Source: Agelas oroides
Lineage: Eukaryota > Porifera > Demospongiae > Agelasida > Agelasidae
Reading direction: 5' to 3'
Assembly: GCA_949130485.1 (NCBI GenBank)
Contig: OX422185.1
Span: forward strand, 3,022,304-3,086,303
DNA: 64,000 bases
Positions 36,351 to 49,013 of the stretch are shown in pieces. The position numbers and the translations under genes are program-made. Every line of letters begins with the position of its first letter. Position 1 is the stretch's first letter. The notes beneath the pieces are model-generated. The model searched no databases. It was not told the DNA's origin and saw only the letters and a program-made list of their open reading frames with translations.

Positions 36351-36904
36351 TCAGTACAAACTGTGCAGTAACATATAGAGTACTGTGAGGGCTTGTGGTT
36401 GCCAGTAAATTGTCATAGCTCAGAACCAGATTACTGGCAGCTCAAGCCAGGTGTCCTATTTCGATAAATCCCTGGTGACTGCCGGCAGTTCATTTTCATC
36501 TTATAACATTTATTCCATTACCTATATCAGACCACTGAAGTGTTTATTAATACTAACAGTTTGTTGTCTGTTTGTTTTCCATGTGATTTACATCTAGAGT
36601 GTGAGGATGAGAGTATAACTGTGAAACATTCACATGTACCTTGCATAGTGTAAGCTCTGTTGTTGCAACAAAACATGTTAGAAAAGGTTGAGCTCGAGCC
36701 ATAAGCTTCTCAAATACCAAGAATCAATTGCAAAGGCTAAAACTTATCCACATAAATATATACGGGAAGCAGGATATTCAGCATCATTCAGCCATCATTC
36801 AGCATCATTCCAAAAAAAACTTCAAGATAAATAGCAAATTGAATGATTTTGTTGGTATTTGTGTCTGATAGCTAGTGACTACTTCTTGATGCCTACTCAT
36901 AGAG

Positions 36905-37040
36905 TAAGAATATTAGCTCCCAGCTGTGATGCTGTTCAGTGCTAGGCCATGCTCCAGTTTCCACAAGCCCATGCACAGTAGACAGCAGTATATCTAGTAA
37001 TGCAACAACAACTACCACACACGAGATCAAACTCCGAGGA
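36905..37040 (-). pseudogene. Relic of a membrane-hairpin exon (gene E/F family)
   Basis: The minus strand reads ISCVVVVVALLDILLS and resembles ISSVAVAVTLLLLSILDM of gene F. At the DNA level it shares cagctgtgatgct, tgctaggcca and tccagtttccac with the gene E and F exons. No open frame continues on either side. The same relic is at about 54130-54265. Confidence 0.5.
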
Positions 37041-37616
37041 TTCTCATGGATTTACATGTATTTTTTGGTTGCTACAGTCATAGTATGTAAAGTCTCTTAA
37101 GGGACAGTGCATATACAAAAGTGACCCCTATCAAGTAATATGAAAATCGTTACTGGTTGCAGCATGTGAAACATATATAGTCCCCTACAGATGAAACCAA
37201 CGACTACACAGGTTCCTCTTCAACTTTTGTCACATATATTATACCATACAGTGTGCAGCAAACAATGTTGCATGAAGAGAGCTTGGGAACATGGCTATGA
37301 ATCTTAGTGCATAAAATAAGTGCATAAAATAAGTATAAACACATTGAGTTGTTTTAGTGAGCTCACAATAGCTATATACAGAGCACATAATTATTCTTTT
37401 GTATAATCTTCCAAGCCAATTAATTAATGTGACTATCTGCTGGCTAATAGCTATTATCAGCATGCTACTATCCATGAACTGGGTCTTCTTCAATCCAGAC
37501 TTGTTTTTAACATGAAGTAAGCCCACTTGCAATCGAGCTATGTGGATCTGCTCTAGACATTGCAGAGCATTTCAATGTCTGTCACTATAGATGCAGCCAG
37601 AAAGTTTATCTTTAAG
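37041..37616. other. Unique part of copy A without recognisable gene
   Basis: Matches copy B closely; no domain-bearing ORF. Confidence 0.4.
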
Positions 37617-38868
37617 ATCAGTTTCTCATAAGCTCAACTTCATTAGTTTCTCATAAGCTCAGCTTCATTAGTTTCTCATAAGCTCAACTTCATTAGTTTC
37701 TCATAAGCTCAGCTTCATTAGTTTCTCATAAGCTCAGCTTCATCAGTTTCTCATAAGCTCAGCTTCATTAGCTTCTCATAAGCTCAGCTTCATCAGTTTC
37801 TCATAAGCTCAACTTCATTAGCTTCTCATAAGCTCAGCTTCATCAGTTTCTCATAAGCTCAGCTTCATCAGTTTCTCATAAGCTCAGCTTCATCAGTTTC
37901 TCATAAGCTCAGCTTCATCAGTTTCTCATAAGCTCAGCTTCATCAGTTTCTCATAAGCTCAGCTTCATCAGTTTCTCATAAGCTCAGCTTCATCAGTTTC
38001 TCATAAGCTCAGCTTCATCAGTTTCTCATAAGCTCAGCTTCATCAGTTTCTCATAAGCTCAGCTTCATCAGTTTCTCATAAGCTCAGCTTCATCAGTTTC
38101 TCATAAGCTCAGCTTCATCAGTTTCTCATAAGCTCAGCTTCATCAGTTTCTCATAAGCTCAGCTTCATCAGTTTCTCATAAGCTCAGCTTCATCAGTTTC
38201 TCATAAGCTCAGCTTCATCAGTTTCTCATAAGCTCAGCTTCATCAGTTTCTCATAAGCTCAGCTTCATCAGTTTCTCATAAGCTCAGCTTCATCAGTTTC
38301 TCATAAGCTCAGCTTCATCAGTTTCTCATAAGCTCAGCTTCATCAGTTTCTCATAAGCTCAGCTTCATCAGTTTCTCATAAGCTCAGCTTCATCAGTTTC
38401 TCATAAGCTCAGCTTCATCAGTTTCTCATAAGCTCAGCTTCATCAGTTTCTCATAAGCTCAGCTTCATCAGTTTCTCATAAGCTCAGCTTCATCAGTTTC
38501 TCATAAGCTCAGCTTCATCAGTTTCTCATAAGCTCAGCTTCATCAGTTTCTCATAAGCTCAGCTTCATCAGTTTCTCATAAGCTCAGCTTCATCAGTTTC
38601 TCATAAGCTCAGCTTCATCAGTTTCTCATAAGCTCAACTTCATCAGTTTCTCATAAGCTCAACTTCATCAGTTTCTCATAAGCTCAACTTCATCAGTTTC
38701 TCATAAGCTCAGCTTCATCAGTTTCTCATAAGCTCAACTTCATCAGTTTCTCATAAGCTAAACTTCATCAGTTTCTCATAAGCTCAACTTCATTAGTTTC
38801 TCATAAGCTCAGCTTCATCAGTTTCTCATAAGCTCAACTTCATCAGTTTCTCATAAGCTCAACTTCAT
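37617..38868 (+). repeat. 25-bp satellite array, about 50 units
   Basis: Unit gtttctcataagctcagctt plus catca, period exactly 25 bp. Central units are almost all identical; units near both edges vary (cattag, aactt, gcttctc). Each unit holds the near-palindrome aagctcagctt. Copy B has a single unit at 54803-54830. Confidence 0.95.
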
Positions 38869-39384
38869 CTACCTAAAACTTTGAAGTGGCCAGGTTGACC
38901 ACCAACCCATTTTACTGATATATTACACACCTCAAGGCCATGATGGCAGCCCTACAACTATCTTAGTACAACTGCCCAATCCCATATACATCCACAGACT
39001 TATGAACCAATCAGTTAACAGGGATTGCTGTGTGTTCTACATGTTGACCAGAGATGTATAGGCAAGCTAATAACTCTGAGTTCTGAACTAGGTTTCTGAC
39101 ACTATCACCAGCAAAACACATTTCAAGCTAGAAGTGACACAGCATGCATGCTAAGTCCTTTGTATAGTTGTCATATTTGAGAAAACCATGCAGTATACTA
39201 CCTGGCCAATTTTCACAAAGAAAGACAAGGAGGAAGCTGTGTAAAGGCAGCATTTCTCCACAAATATATGCAATATGAATCACTGCCACCAAGCTATAGG
39301 CATACTGTCTACCTAATTTTATAGTATGACTATCAGTATTAGAATATGTTAGAATACTCCTTGTGTACTTCATCAACCTTGTCA

Positions 39385-39900
39385 TCACTTTTTACTAAGT
39401 CTTTCTAATAACCTAAGTCGCTGATCAACAAGATGCTGCATATTTGCATTTAACTTTCCTTGATCATGTACTTTTCTGACTTCTTCAAGATAGTGCATGG
39501 CTTTAGGGTATTGCTTCCATATATATAAGTCACAAAGAGTACAATAGTATAAAAGTTGCCTTATTTCCAGTGACACACTGTTGAGGCATTTCTCTGCCTT
39601 CCTGATATCATCAGGACTGGGCCAGTACTGTTTTGGTTGGAGCTTATCTGTTATCAGTTCTGATCTCAAGTGAAATGATGCTTTCATTGCAAGGAAACTG
39701 TTTTCTCATATTCTTTCATGTACTTTGCATGTTCCAGAAGTAGTTCATACTCTTTTTCAGTTGACTTATACAGCTCGGGAGAAAATGTACCTGTAGGTAC
39801 ACTAAACAGTCTATGTCTTTTCACCAGTAAATCTGTATGAGGTGAAATACTGTTTCATTTGAAAGTGCAGCATTATTAAACCTTCACTTTGCCCATGACG
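39385..39900 (-). pseudogene. Truncated 3' part of a gene E-like copy
   Basis: The frame KASFHLRSELITDKLQPKQYW to LLERLSKK resembles the C-terminal helical region of gene F (KASFHLRSFIIEDKLPPKAL). Upstream it breaks off after matching gene E near 55805. Nothing 5' of that remains here, so this is a truncated relic. Confidence 0.65.
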
Positions 39901-40368
39901 TGTACTCCAATGCCTTATCATCTTTACCTTCCTCCTCCCCCTCCCACAAAAAAAAAAAGAGCTGAAACCCACACCTTTTATCATTGGGCATATTCATTAG
40001 CAAAGCAATGTTCTGAAAATATAGTCATGTTATTTTGTTTTTGCAATGTAATGGTGCAGGCAAGATGTAGGTAAAACATGTTGACTTGCAATTTAACACC
40101 CTTGGGTATATTATATACAGGGTGTGTTTCAAATCTGCTGGATCATGGACAATGGAAATGGAAGGAAGGGGCATGCAAGTGCATGGTTGCAGTGGATTAA
40201 AATGACAGACAACAGTTCTCTTCACTAGTGGGACCCACAACAGTTTGGTGTGTGTATTGCATAGATAACAGTACACCAAACAACAACTGCATAAAAATAC
40301 AGAGACATTGACAAACATTAACAACCCGTATTATAATTAGAACCGATAAAAAAAACTGTAAGGTATAA

Positions 40369-43300
40369 TCATGACTGGATGGTTTCACCAGAAAATTCCT
40401 TGAGTATCTCATCAATTGCCTCATCTTCTTTTTCTTTCTTTTGCATGTCAAGCATTAGACTTTCTAGCAACTGAAGCCTCTCAGTAAATATATCAATACC
40501 AATTTTTATCTTTCCTTCAAGACAAAGTTGTTTGCCCCACTTAGCATGTGCAAAGGCTTCAGAATACTTCTGCTTCCACAAAAACAAGTCACAAAGAGCA
40601 CGATAGTATAGTGCAGCAAATGGATTGACTTGATTTGGCAACATATCCACAGATATCCTATTAAGACATTGTTCTGCTTTCTTAATATCATCTTGACTAG
40701 GCTGCAATGCTTTTGGTGGAAGCTTATCTTCTATTATGAATGATCTCAGGTGAAATGAAGCTTTTTCTGTAAGGAAAAGGAATAAGTCAGGCTTCTCATA
40801 TTCCTCCATGAAATCTGCATGTTCAAGAAGTAAATCGTAATCTCCTTCAATCGACTTGTTCAGATTGCTCGTAGAAAAGCTCACATTTTGCATTCCTTAG
40901 GGGGTACTGAGTATTTTACGCCACTTTGCCATTAATCCTATAAAAAGAACCTGAGCTGTTACCTGTGAAGGTACAGCATTAGCCAATATTTCCCTCGCGG
41001 CTGAGATGTACTTTAATGCTTCATCGTCATTACAGTTGGCATACTGGATGTATCCTAAGTGCTTTAGAATCATTCCTTGTAACAGTACACTATTCTGACA
41101 ATCCAGTCGTGATGCTTTGTTCATAGCAGCTTCAAACAGTTTTTCACTGTCCTTGCAGTGTTCAGGTTCAAGAATCCCAATGAAAGCTTCCCAGCACATA
41201 GCGTCAACATTGATATCTAAACTGATACTGCTAGAGTCTATAATTCTTTTAGCCAGCTGGGGAATCTGCTCATTTTTGGAAGTCAAATACAACTGCTTAA
41301 AATGCTTTTTAATTTTGTGGTATTTTGCAGTTGCTAGGGGTCCAGTATACGTAATGCGGGAAGGCTCTTTCACTCTTACTACTCCATGCTGAGTTCTGGA
41401 GTGGTGCTGATGCTGCTTTCTATCAGTAATTCGGACAACACATGTACATACAGTCTTCAGAATGGTGCATATACTCCACCCCGTCTGAGTCAGCTATGGA
41501 GTAAATTGACAGCCGAATGATGCAAACTGTATCAGGCTGGTGAAAAGAGAAGATAAGTGGTAGCTTGCCTTGCTTGCATGGTTTGCTTTCTATGTGGTAT
41601 AGGGGGTGATGATGAGAACCATGTTCATCACAGTGTTTAACTTGCACTGCTATGTAGCAGAATAATGTCCTGCAACTGACTTCTGGAGGTTTCTCACCAT
41701 GCAACAGTAGTACACAGTCAAGAGGTTGTGTTGCAGCATCCACAATCATCACAATGGGAGAAAACTGTTCATCCATCTTCACTATCAGGTATAGCAAAAA
41801 TTGTTTGCAGAGGTTGATAGTTTGAAACCATTACACGAATGTACTGAGGCAGGCTGAAAATATCGGTAGAATCTTGGCCTTTCTCTGGATGCAGTCTGGA
41901 CTGTTGTTGACTTTCAAGCTTCCTGTGTTTTTTGTCTGTGAGAAAAAGCACCCATCATGATGTTACAACCAGCATACCTCATGATGTTTAATAGTTATCA
42001 AATGCTTAACTTTCGTTTCGTGCTGAGAAGATGGCTTACGAATATGACTACCCCCACCTTACAACTTGACAATGTGATTCTAGTAATTCACGGCAAAACA
42101 GAGAATCCAGAGGAGGTAGTAAGTCATTATGTATACATTGTAGCCTTGTTTCCAGGTCTTCTTCAGCTCCAGTATTTTCAACTCCAGTGTGCATTTGGTT
42201 GCTTTCTACATTTGTGTATTGGCAAATACCGGAGGTGGCAAATGGCCTGGGAATTATGTTGCAAAGGCTAACGAAAAAGTATGTATATCTGTGACCAATA
42301 CCAGAGGTGGCAAAACAACACTAGAATGAAGTTGCAAAGGGATAGGAACAAGGTTAACGAAAAAGTACGTACATGTGACCAATTAACTAGCTCATCTTGA
42401 GAGTATAATACTGGCCTAGTACCAGACTAATGGACATGGTTACCTGGTGCACCAGGGTGTTCTGTTGCTATTTTCTGGGCCAGAGCACAGTTGTTGCCTC
42501 CCACATGGTCCTCCACAGCCTCAACCAGTCTTCTCCACGTAGGCTTCCCAAACCTCTCCACCTATGTAGGGAAATAAAGGAAACGGCAGAGAATAGCCAG
42601 ACACATGTAATATGCAATCCCAGGTCTTATTCGCATTCACTTCATGATGATTAGTTCATTAGTAATCAAACAGGTGGGAAAGGCCTGGAAGCGAGTCCAA
42701 CATGTTGTTACCTAATGTTAAGCATGAACTACATACATTTTAGTGTGACATTACTCCACATCCACATTTGAATTTGGTAGATAGATATAGTGACTAAGGA
42801 AATAATCTCCATGTTAAAAAGCTATGCTCAGTTTTAGTTACTGTGTGGTTAAAGCTGGAGGAGTTTTATTGTTGAGGTGGCCAATGATGTGCCCTTTAGC
42901 CATCTAACTAGTTGACTGTGTGTATTGGGGCAGTATGAGAGTGGTCCTTACATCGTAGTTTTGCTTCAGCCATATTACGAGCGCCTCTCTCAGACAGTCA
43001 CTGGGAGAGTGGGGGTTGGCTAAAAGGATGGCATTTAGTTCACTCAAGCGAAGTCCCAGGGAGATTCCAAGATCCTTCCACCTCGCAGCGAGGTCTGCCA
43101 CTGCTAACCTCACGTCTCGAAGGTCATCCTCATCTGCAAGTTCGAGAACATGATGCACTGCTTACAACTCCGTGTAATATGGCAGTGGTCACTGTTATAG
43201 TCACCATTAAATTTACTTACTTTAGTGGCACTTGTAAATGCATATTGCATTTTAGAAGCCATGTAGCTTGTCTACAAACTAACTAGACATGTGGTATTAA

Positions 43301-44592
43301 ATTGGCAACAAGCTGTAACCAATGCTCAGTTGAGTCCATCTAATAAACTTCCATGCGTTCCAGCTTACTGAGAATAGTAGTACCATCCACACTCTCCCAG
43401 CCTGGACAGGAGAAGAGAAATACCTGTTATAATTTTCTTGTGGCTCACATAGCCCTTATGCAGGCTTCTTCACTCATTTGTAATCAGACAGTCGGTAGAT
43501 TCCTTATGTAGGTATGGCGCAGACACACAATAATATTCCCGTAGATCGGGAAATTTTCACCTTGAAAATAATTCGCGAAAAAAATTAATTTTCGTGGTGT
43601 TAAAATTTCGTGATTCGTTCTATCCGCGAAATTTTGTTGATGGTTGACGATTATAATATGGACGAGCGCCCAGAGCGTTCCGAGCGTTTAGTCTGCTACC
43701 AGGTATCGCTCATAATCGCTGGCTGTAACGCTGTGGCTCTCAGGGGTATGGTCGTCGATCGGACATTTACCTCGGAAGGTGTGGACGTGCGCACACGCTT
43801 ATTAGTTGATCAATGCCGGGTAAATGTTTTTATTAGCATGTTAAATTTTCGCAGTTGATCTCAACCACTAAACATCCGGTCGAGTTGTAGCTAGTGTGCG
43901 GGTGAAGCGTGAGTAAAAGTAGCTGCAAAACAATCGAGTTAGAGGCTTATCGGTTGGATATGTTCCGCGCGTTACCCAAAGAGAAGCTCAAGTGTTTGAC
44001 TGAAAGGCTACGCGGCCCACTTTGACTGTCAGGGGTGGATAGCATCGCAACACAAAGTTCCTCGCGTCAGGAAGGGCCGACAACCGTTCCTATGTAGCTA
44101 GAACTTGCCAGGTATAAGCTTGGAGCGTTCACATCTTGTTGACTACGAGGGTATCACTGCGTTGTGAGGTCGTAGATCGTGGTACTGCGAACCTGTGCGA
44201 AGGTGTGTCTATTTTTAATACACGCGGGAGATTCTGTCTGTTTCGAATTTTTGCCAGTTACACGCTCTTCCTCCTCCCTCCGCAATAAAAATGACGTCAT
44301 CATGCGTTCTCGTTAAGCAAAAGCCATACAACTTGATCACAAACTAACGAGAAAGAAAAATAAACACAAAGTTGTGCCAAAAAGCGTACAAACATGGTTG
44401 GAATCATGAGTGGAGGTTGATATACAGCTTGATCATCTTTTTCCCATTAGCGTAAAATAGGGCTTTATATATTTACCCGCTTCTCATCATACCCTGGTTG
44501 TATACTAGCATGCCACCCTACAACTTTTATTATTAGATTTTACCATCTTACCACCTTCTTAACTACATTTTTGTACACAACTCACCAGCCAT
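40369..44592 (-). pseudogene. Gene C: death-domain gene, broken copy
   Basis: Exons on the minus strand: 44592-44586 (ATGGCTG|gtgagt), 43401-43369 (33 nt), 43133-42952, 42561-42444, and a last exon from 41935. Phases are 1, 1, 0, 1. Exons 3 and 4 encode a death domain (EDDLRDVRLAVADLAARWKD, IWLKQNYD, VERFGKPTWRRLVEAVED). The last exon matches gene F from DKKHRKLE and IFSLPQ through the helical region to EFSGETIQS, but lacks the membrane hairpin. It is broken against gene F by frame changes near 41775 and 41440 and by a stop near 40897 where gene F has Gln (STP* against STPQGMQN). A truncated product of the first exons remains possible. The first four exons look healthy; the last exon does not. 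Confidence 0.7.
43402..44585 (-). other. First intron of gene C
   Basis: No coding signal beyond short frames. Contains repeats of cgcgaaattttc type near 43545-43640. Confidence 0.4.
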
Positions 44593-45415
44593 TCTTCTTG
44601 ACGGCTATATACGACAGGCGTTTTGACGTGGGAGTGTCTTCCTAGCCCCGTTCCGGCCTGTCACTTTTCAGTACTGTAACCGATCAACAACCGGACGCGA
44701 AAAGGCCTACTGCCTCGTTCCCAGGCCGTTCCCGTCTCCAGTTTTTGATCGCTTGCAGTATGGAGGGACGGTCCCCGGGGCTTTCCCATAAGTATCTGTT
44801 CCGTGTAAGGAGATCATCTTAATTGAATGAATAACAGTATCGGTAACTGCCAAATTGGATTGCATTCTCCCCTTGACTTTTATATCAGAGAACAGTTTAC
44901 CGTATACCTGATCAAAAGGACCAGTAGGCCTACAGTAAACATAAAAGGGTAGAGGCCTGGGAAATGGCTGATGTTCAATTCTGATATGGCTATAACTGAA
45001 TATTTTACTGTAACAATTTATGTAAGATTCTTGGTACAAAGATTCATTTTCTGTTGTAATAAAATGCGCGTATAGAAACAGCAGCCGCATGACCACATGG
45101 CATAAATAACACAGGTACAAGACAAAGGAATGTGCAAAGATATAAAACCTCAGGTGACATTAATTTTGATCAATTAAAAAATGTGTTTTGTGTTGTGTTG
45201 CTATCACATACATCCGACAAAATTTAGCACCAGCCTACTACACAAACTTGCAAATAATCATAATGAAATGAGGGTACACATAAGGAGTTGAATATACAAT
45301 AGAAGTGCAGAAAAGTACAGGTATTACGGATATTAGCTACGTATGTCAGTTGACTATTCAAGGCAGCTTGTAGAACACAGTTAAGTCTATACAGCAGATG
45401 TGGCTCAATATTAAC

Positions 45416-48400
45416 TCAATTAGCTAAGCAGCAGCCAAATAAGTTTGGACAGATCATTGCCCCAAATTTAGGGCATCTATTACAACTGTGTTTATTAAAT
45501 GTGCCAGGTTTCTTCCGAATGTGTTTGCTGAAATAGATCCTCACTGGTTTGACATCCCACTTTCCACACTTGTAGCAACTAGCTGTGTCACACAATTGGC
45601 GTGTTACAGAATAGTAGTTCCCGCATTTGCATTCAAATTTGCATATGCCAACAAATGATTTCTTGGAACTGACTTCTGAAGGCTCACAGAGAGTTTCTTG
45701 TCTTGCAGTATCCACAGAGTACTGAGGAAGACTAAGACGATCAGCTGATTCCCGTCTTTTCTTCGGAGAAAGTCTTGAATGTTGTGGACTTTCAAGCTGC
45801 TCTTGACTAATTACTTTCACGACATATGTATCGTCTGCTGTGGAGTGTATTGACAGCTGAATGTTACAAACAGTACCAGGCTTAAAATGGAAGATACCAA
45901 TTGGGTCAGTTAATTGTTGTCCATTCTCTAGATGTAGTTGCTGATTTCCAAACATCCTGTGTGTTTCACCTGGGAGAAACAGTACATTCCTCATGAATTT
46001 TTTCAGAGAACATTGGCAATAATCATAACTGCATAACATTCTTGAGATAGCTTACAACTGTGACAATACTTACCTGACACAAGTAGTTTACAATCACTAA
46101 ACTGGACAGGTGGACTGGACTGGTTGAATGAAATATTTTTGTACTAAAATACACTTTTATGCTCTCTTGTAGAAAAAAAATGCCAGTCCACTAGTCCAGT
46201 CAAGTCATTATCATGGGCAGAGGACTACAGAAATTGTTCAGGAAATTGACTTCAAAATGCTTTCACTGTGTACAGGATGGAATAACTACTCTGATGCTAG
46301 CCTCAGTTGAGAACCGTGTTGATGTTTTTAAGACACTGTTGACACATGGTCATGCCACAGACTGGGTTTGTTTATTATATCTTATATTGCTTTGAAGAAT
46401 GAGATTGTTACTGGCTTTCAAGCTTCCTGCCTGCGAGAAACGGTACACCTTATGAAACTATGGTAATGCACATGACAAAGAATGTAGTAGAGGTGATGCA
46501 GATAACTTGTAACACATGCTGTAACATAGCATCTAAAAACTACCTCATGAAGCTTCATGTGCATGTACACAAACGATAAACAACTGTTTATCTTCTCCGT
46601 CAGATCTACTAATGTATACTGTAATCCAAATGTAGCCTTGTTCCCAGGCCTTTACTGCCTCCAGTATGTAATTTCACTTCCAGTGACAGTGTGTTTGGTT
46701 GCTTGCAGTATTCGTTTGCATATTAGAAGTGATCAAAAACTGGAGGTTGTGACAAAGCACTAGGAACAAGGCTAAACCAAACGCACATGTTGAAAATTAA
46801 CTAGCTCATAAGGTCTGGTACCAGACTAATGGATATTTTTACCTGGTGTACCAGGGTGCTCTGTTGCTATTTTCTGAGCTAGAGCAGAGTTGTTACCCCC
46901 CACTTTGTCCTCCACAGCTTCAACCAGTCTTCTCCATGTGGGCTTACCAAACCTCTCCACCTAGGAAAATGAAAATAGAGGGAGAGGGGTCAGAGAACAA
47001 CCACAGACGTATATTACATTTTTAGCCCTGTTGTCAGGCCAACCTGCCTATAGGTTTTGGTTATAGCAACCAAAAACATGAGGCCTGAGAATGATTGAGA
47101 CTACGCATAGTATAGCTATCTACCACTTCCTAATGTTAAGCAACAGTTATTCCACTCTATATATATATTCATGTTTCAGTTTTTGAGAGAGTTGGATCAA
47201 AAATTATATTATCCCTTAGTTTGTATGTTGAGTTCATAGTTACAAGCTGTTAATGTGGCCAACAATGACCCTTAATAGTCACCTATATGCAACTATAGTG
47301 GACATTGATTTTAATGGGCAGCATGGGGGTGTAGCCTTGTTCCCAGGCTGTAGGAGAAATGGGAACAAGACTACATGCATGGGGGTGGTCCATACATTGA
47401 AGTTTTGCTTCAGCCACAGTGCGAGCACTTCCCTCAGGCAGTCACTGGGGGAGGGGGTGCTAGGTGAGGGGATGGCATCCGGGTCACTCAAGAGGATTCC
47501 CAGAGAAATTCCAAGGTCCTTCCACCTCCCAGCGAGGTTTGCGACTGCTGACCTCACATCTCGAAGGTCATCTTCACCTGCAATGTAGAAGCACAACTGT
47601 GGTAGTGGACAGTGCCAACAATTTGCCTGTGTCCTGTCACTGTCCACTACAATTTTACACAAGAGCTGCCTGATGTATAAATATTGCACTGACTGGCTCC
47701 AAACAATTCGATGTGAGGCCAAGTTGTGCGGAAGGAAGAACTCTACACATCACCGCTCTGTTGTTTTAAAGACTGGGCTACAACAAACCTACTTATGAAC
47801 AAATTTAGGTGGTTTGTGAGTTTGCATGAGGGAAGGATGTTGGCAGCTCAAGTTTGACGACTGAAATCAGGAAGCTTGCCACTCATTTCACTAGCGACTG
47901 ATGCTTCACTGGTTAGGTAACATTGCTGACTACTTGAAGGTAAGGCTACACAACAAATTGAGCAGCAAATAGAGAACTAGGTCTGATTATTGTATTCTTG
48001 GTACAATGATTATATGTTTGCCGGACACATCTTCATTACAATAAATTCAAATCAAGCCACCAGACGTTCTCTGCCGGGGGAGTGGACGGTTGGGCAGCAC
48101 ACTAGTCATGCACAGCGTGTGACTGGGAAATATTGGCATTTGTACATGTGGAATTCATAAAGAGTTTATCAAAGACATTTAGCTAACACAACAAAAGAGA
48201 ATGTGTATGCAATTTGAGTGGATTGTGACAATCCCAACCCCTCGGGAAAGATTCTGACAGCAAATCCCCCTCCTTTCTCCAACTTTTACCCCAGGTATGG
48301 AAGGTGGGGCATACTATTGATAGGTGCATTAGTAGTCCTAACTACTTATACAACAATTATGCTCATTTATTTTCCTCAAATAAACCATGCATAATTATGT

Positions 48401-49013
48401 ATGCAGTCTAGCCGGCTTACCAAGAAAAGTTGTGCCATCCACACTCTCTAAGCCTGCTGGACAGGGGAAGAGTAAATAATAAAGTGTGATAATTTGTTTT
48501 ATGAGCTTGTGCCAACTGATTTGTCAGTCACAGTTTTCACAATATCAAATCCCTGTGGTAAGCAAACATGTGCAAGCCACGCCCAATAAATATAACGGCT
48601 GCCTGGTGACGCGTACGACCTTCCTGACGTTTTGTTGAACTCCAGCAGCCAAGCTCATGCTTGTACTAGTCAAAGTGGAAACGACTAGCTAAATAGTAGT
48701 CGAATAATTTTTGAGGCAGCGTCCAGTCACTCGCTCAAGAGCAAAGAGAGCTACATGGAGCGCTAAGCCGAGGGGGGGGGCGGTGCCTAGCTTCTCCTGA
48801 ATCTGTCACCAACACGAAGAGCTGTCTGTGAATATAGAAATGCATGATTGTGCCCAAGACAATAGCATGTTCCCTTCAGCGCAGACAGTAAATGTTTCAG
48901 TCGGCCTCGTGCTGCGTGTAGCACTCGGGCTTCGCCTACAAGCGTCTAATTATCGGTAATTTACCTTCGTAACTACCCTTCTCTTGCATCTCCATACATA
49001 ACTCACCAGCCAT
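45416..49013 (-). CDS. Gene D: death domain joined to a 3CxxC-like zinc finger
   Basis: Minus-strand exons: 49013-49007 (ATGGCTG|gtgagt), 48453-48421 (33 nt), 47577-47396, about 46960-46844, and 45969-45416. Phases follow 1, 1, 0, 1, as in gene C. The predicted protein is about 297 residues. It starts MAGLESVDGTTFLGEDDLRD, followed by the rest of the death domain (GRWKDLGISLGI, LWLKQNFN, VERFGKPTWRRLVEAVEDKV). Then comes a beta-like segment shared with genes C and F (FKPGTVCNIQLSIHSTADD). The C-terminus is cysteine-rich: FECKCGNYYSV, CDTASCYKCGKWDVKP, HSCNRC, resembling 3CxxC zinc fingers of ZAR1/RTP type. No membrane segment. The fourth exon counts as 117 or 118 nt by eye; 118 is needed for an open frame. 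It could be an adaptor linking death-domain partners to RNA or protein via the finger; function is inferred. Confidence 0.65.
46633..46774. mobile_element. MITE with TAGCCTTGTTCC ends
   Basis: Starts tagccttgttcccaggcc and ends ggaacaaggcta. The 9 bp on either side (atccaaatg / aaccaaacg) agree at seven positions, as expected for an aged 9-bp target duplication. It lies upstream of the last exon of gene D, in its intron region. Confidence 0.6.
47330..47376. mobile_element. Very short hairpin MITE, same end family
   Basis: tagccttgttcccaggctgt and gggaacaagacta form a hairpin of under 50 bp beside the third exon of gene D. Confidence 0.5.
47578..48420 (-). other. Intron of gene D
   Basis: No coding signal. 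Part of the first 150 bases can be read as open frame into the death-domain exon, but the acceptor at 47578 and the match to gene C set the exon edge. Confidence 0.45.

Larger units (their letters stand above)
35678..39925. repeat. Segmental duplication, copy A
   Basis: Near-identical to 53001-55805 from gcaatcttggtccactgtat onward, apart from an added 98-bp tandem copy and the 25-bp satellite. At about 39925 it jumps to sequence that matches 57990 onward, so about 2.2 kb present near the other copy is missing here. Confidence 0.85.

Noticed and set aside
37617-38868. CRISPR-like array of regular short repeats
   Set aside because: Units are directly adjacent with no spacers, period 25 bp, and the setting is an animal genome; it is a satellite.
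41957-42271. Plus-strand frame of 104 codons
   Set aside because: Lies antisense in an intron of gene C and includes MITE-like sequence; no domain.
44707-45120. Minus-strand frame of 137 codons upstream of gene C
   Set aside because: Part is shared with the upstream regions of gene D and the 34.5 kb orphan exon, where the frame is not conserved; likely 5' flank, not coding.
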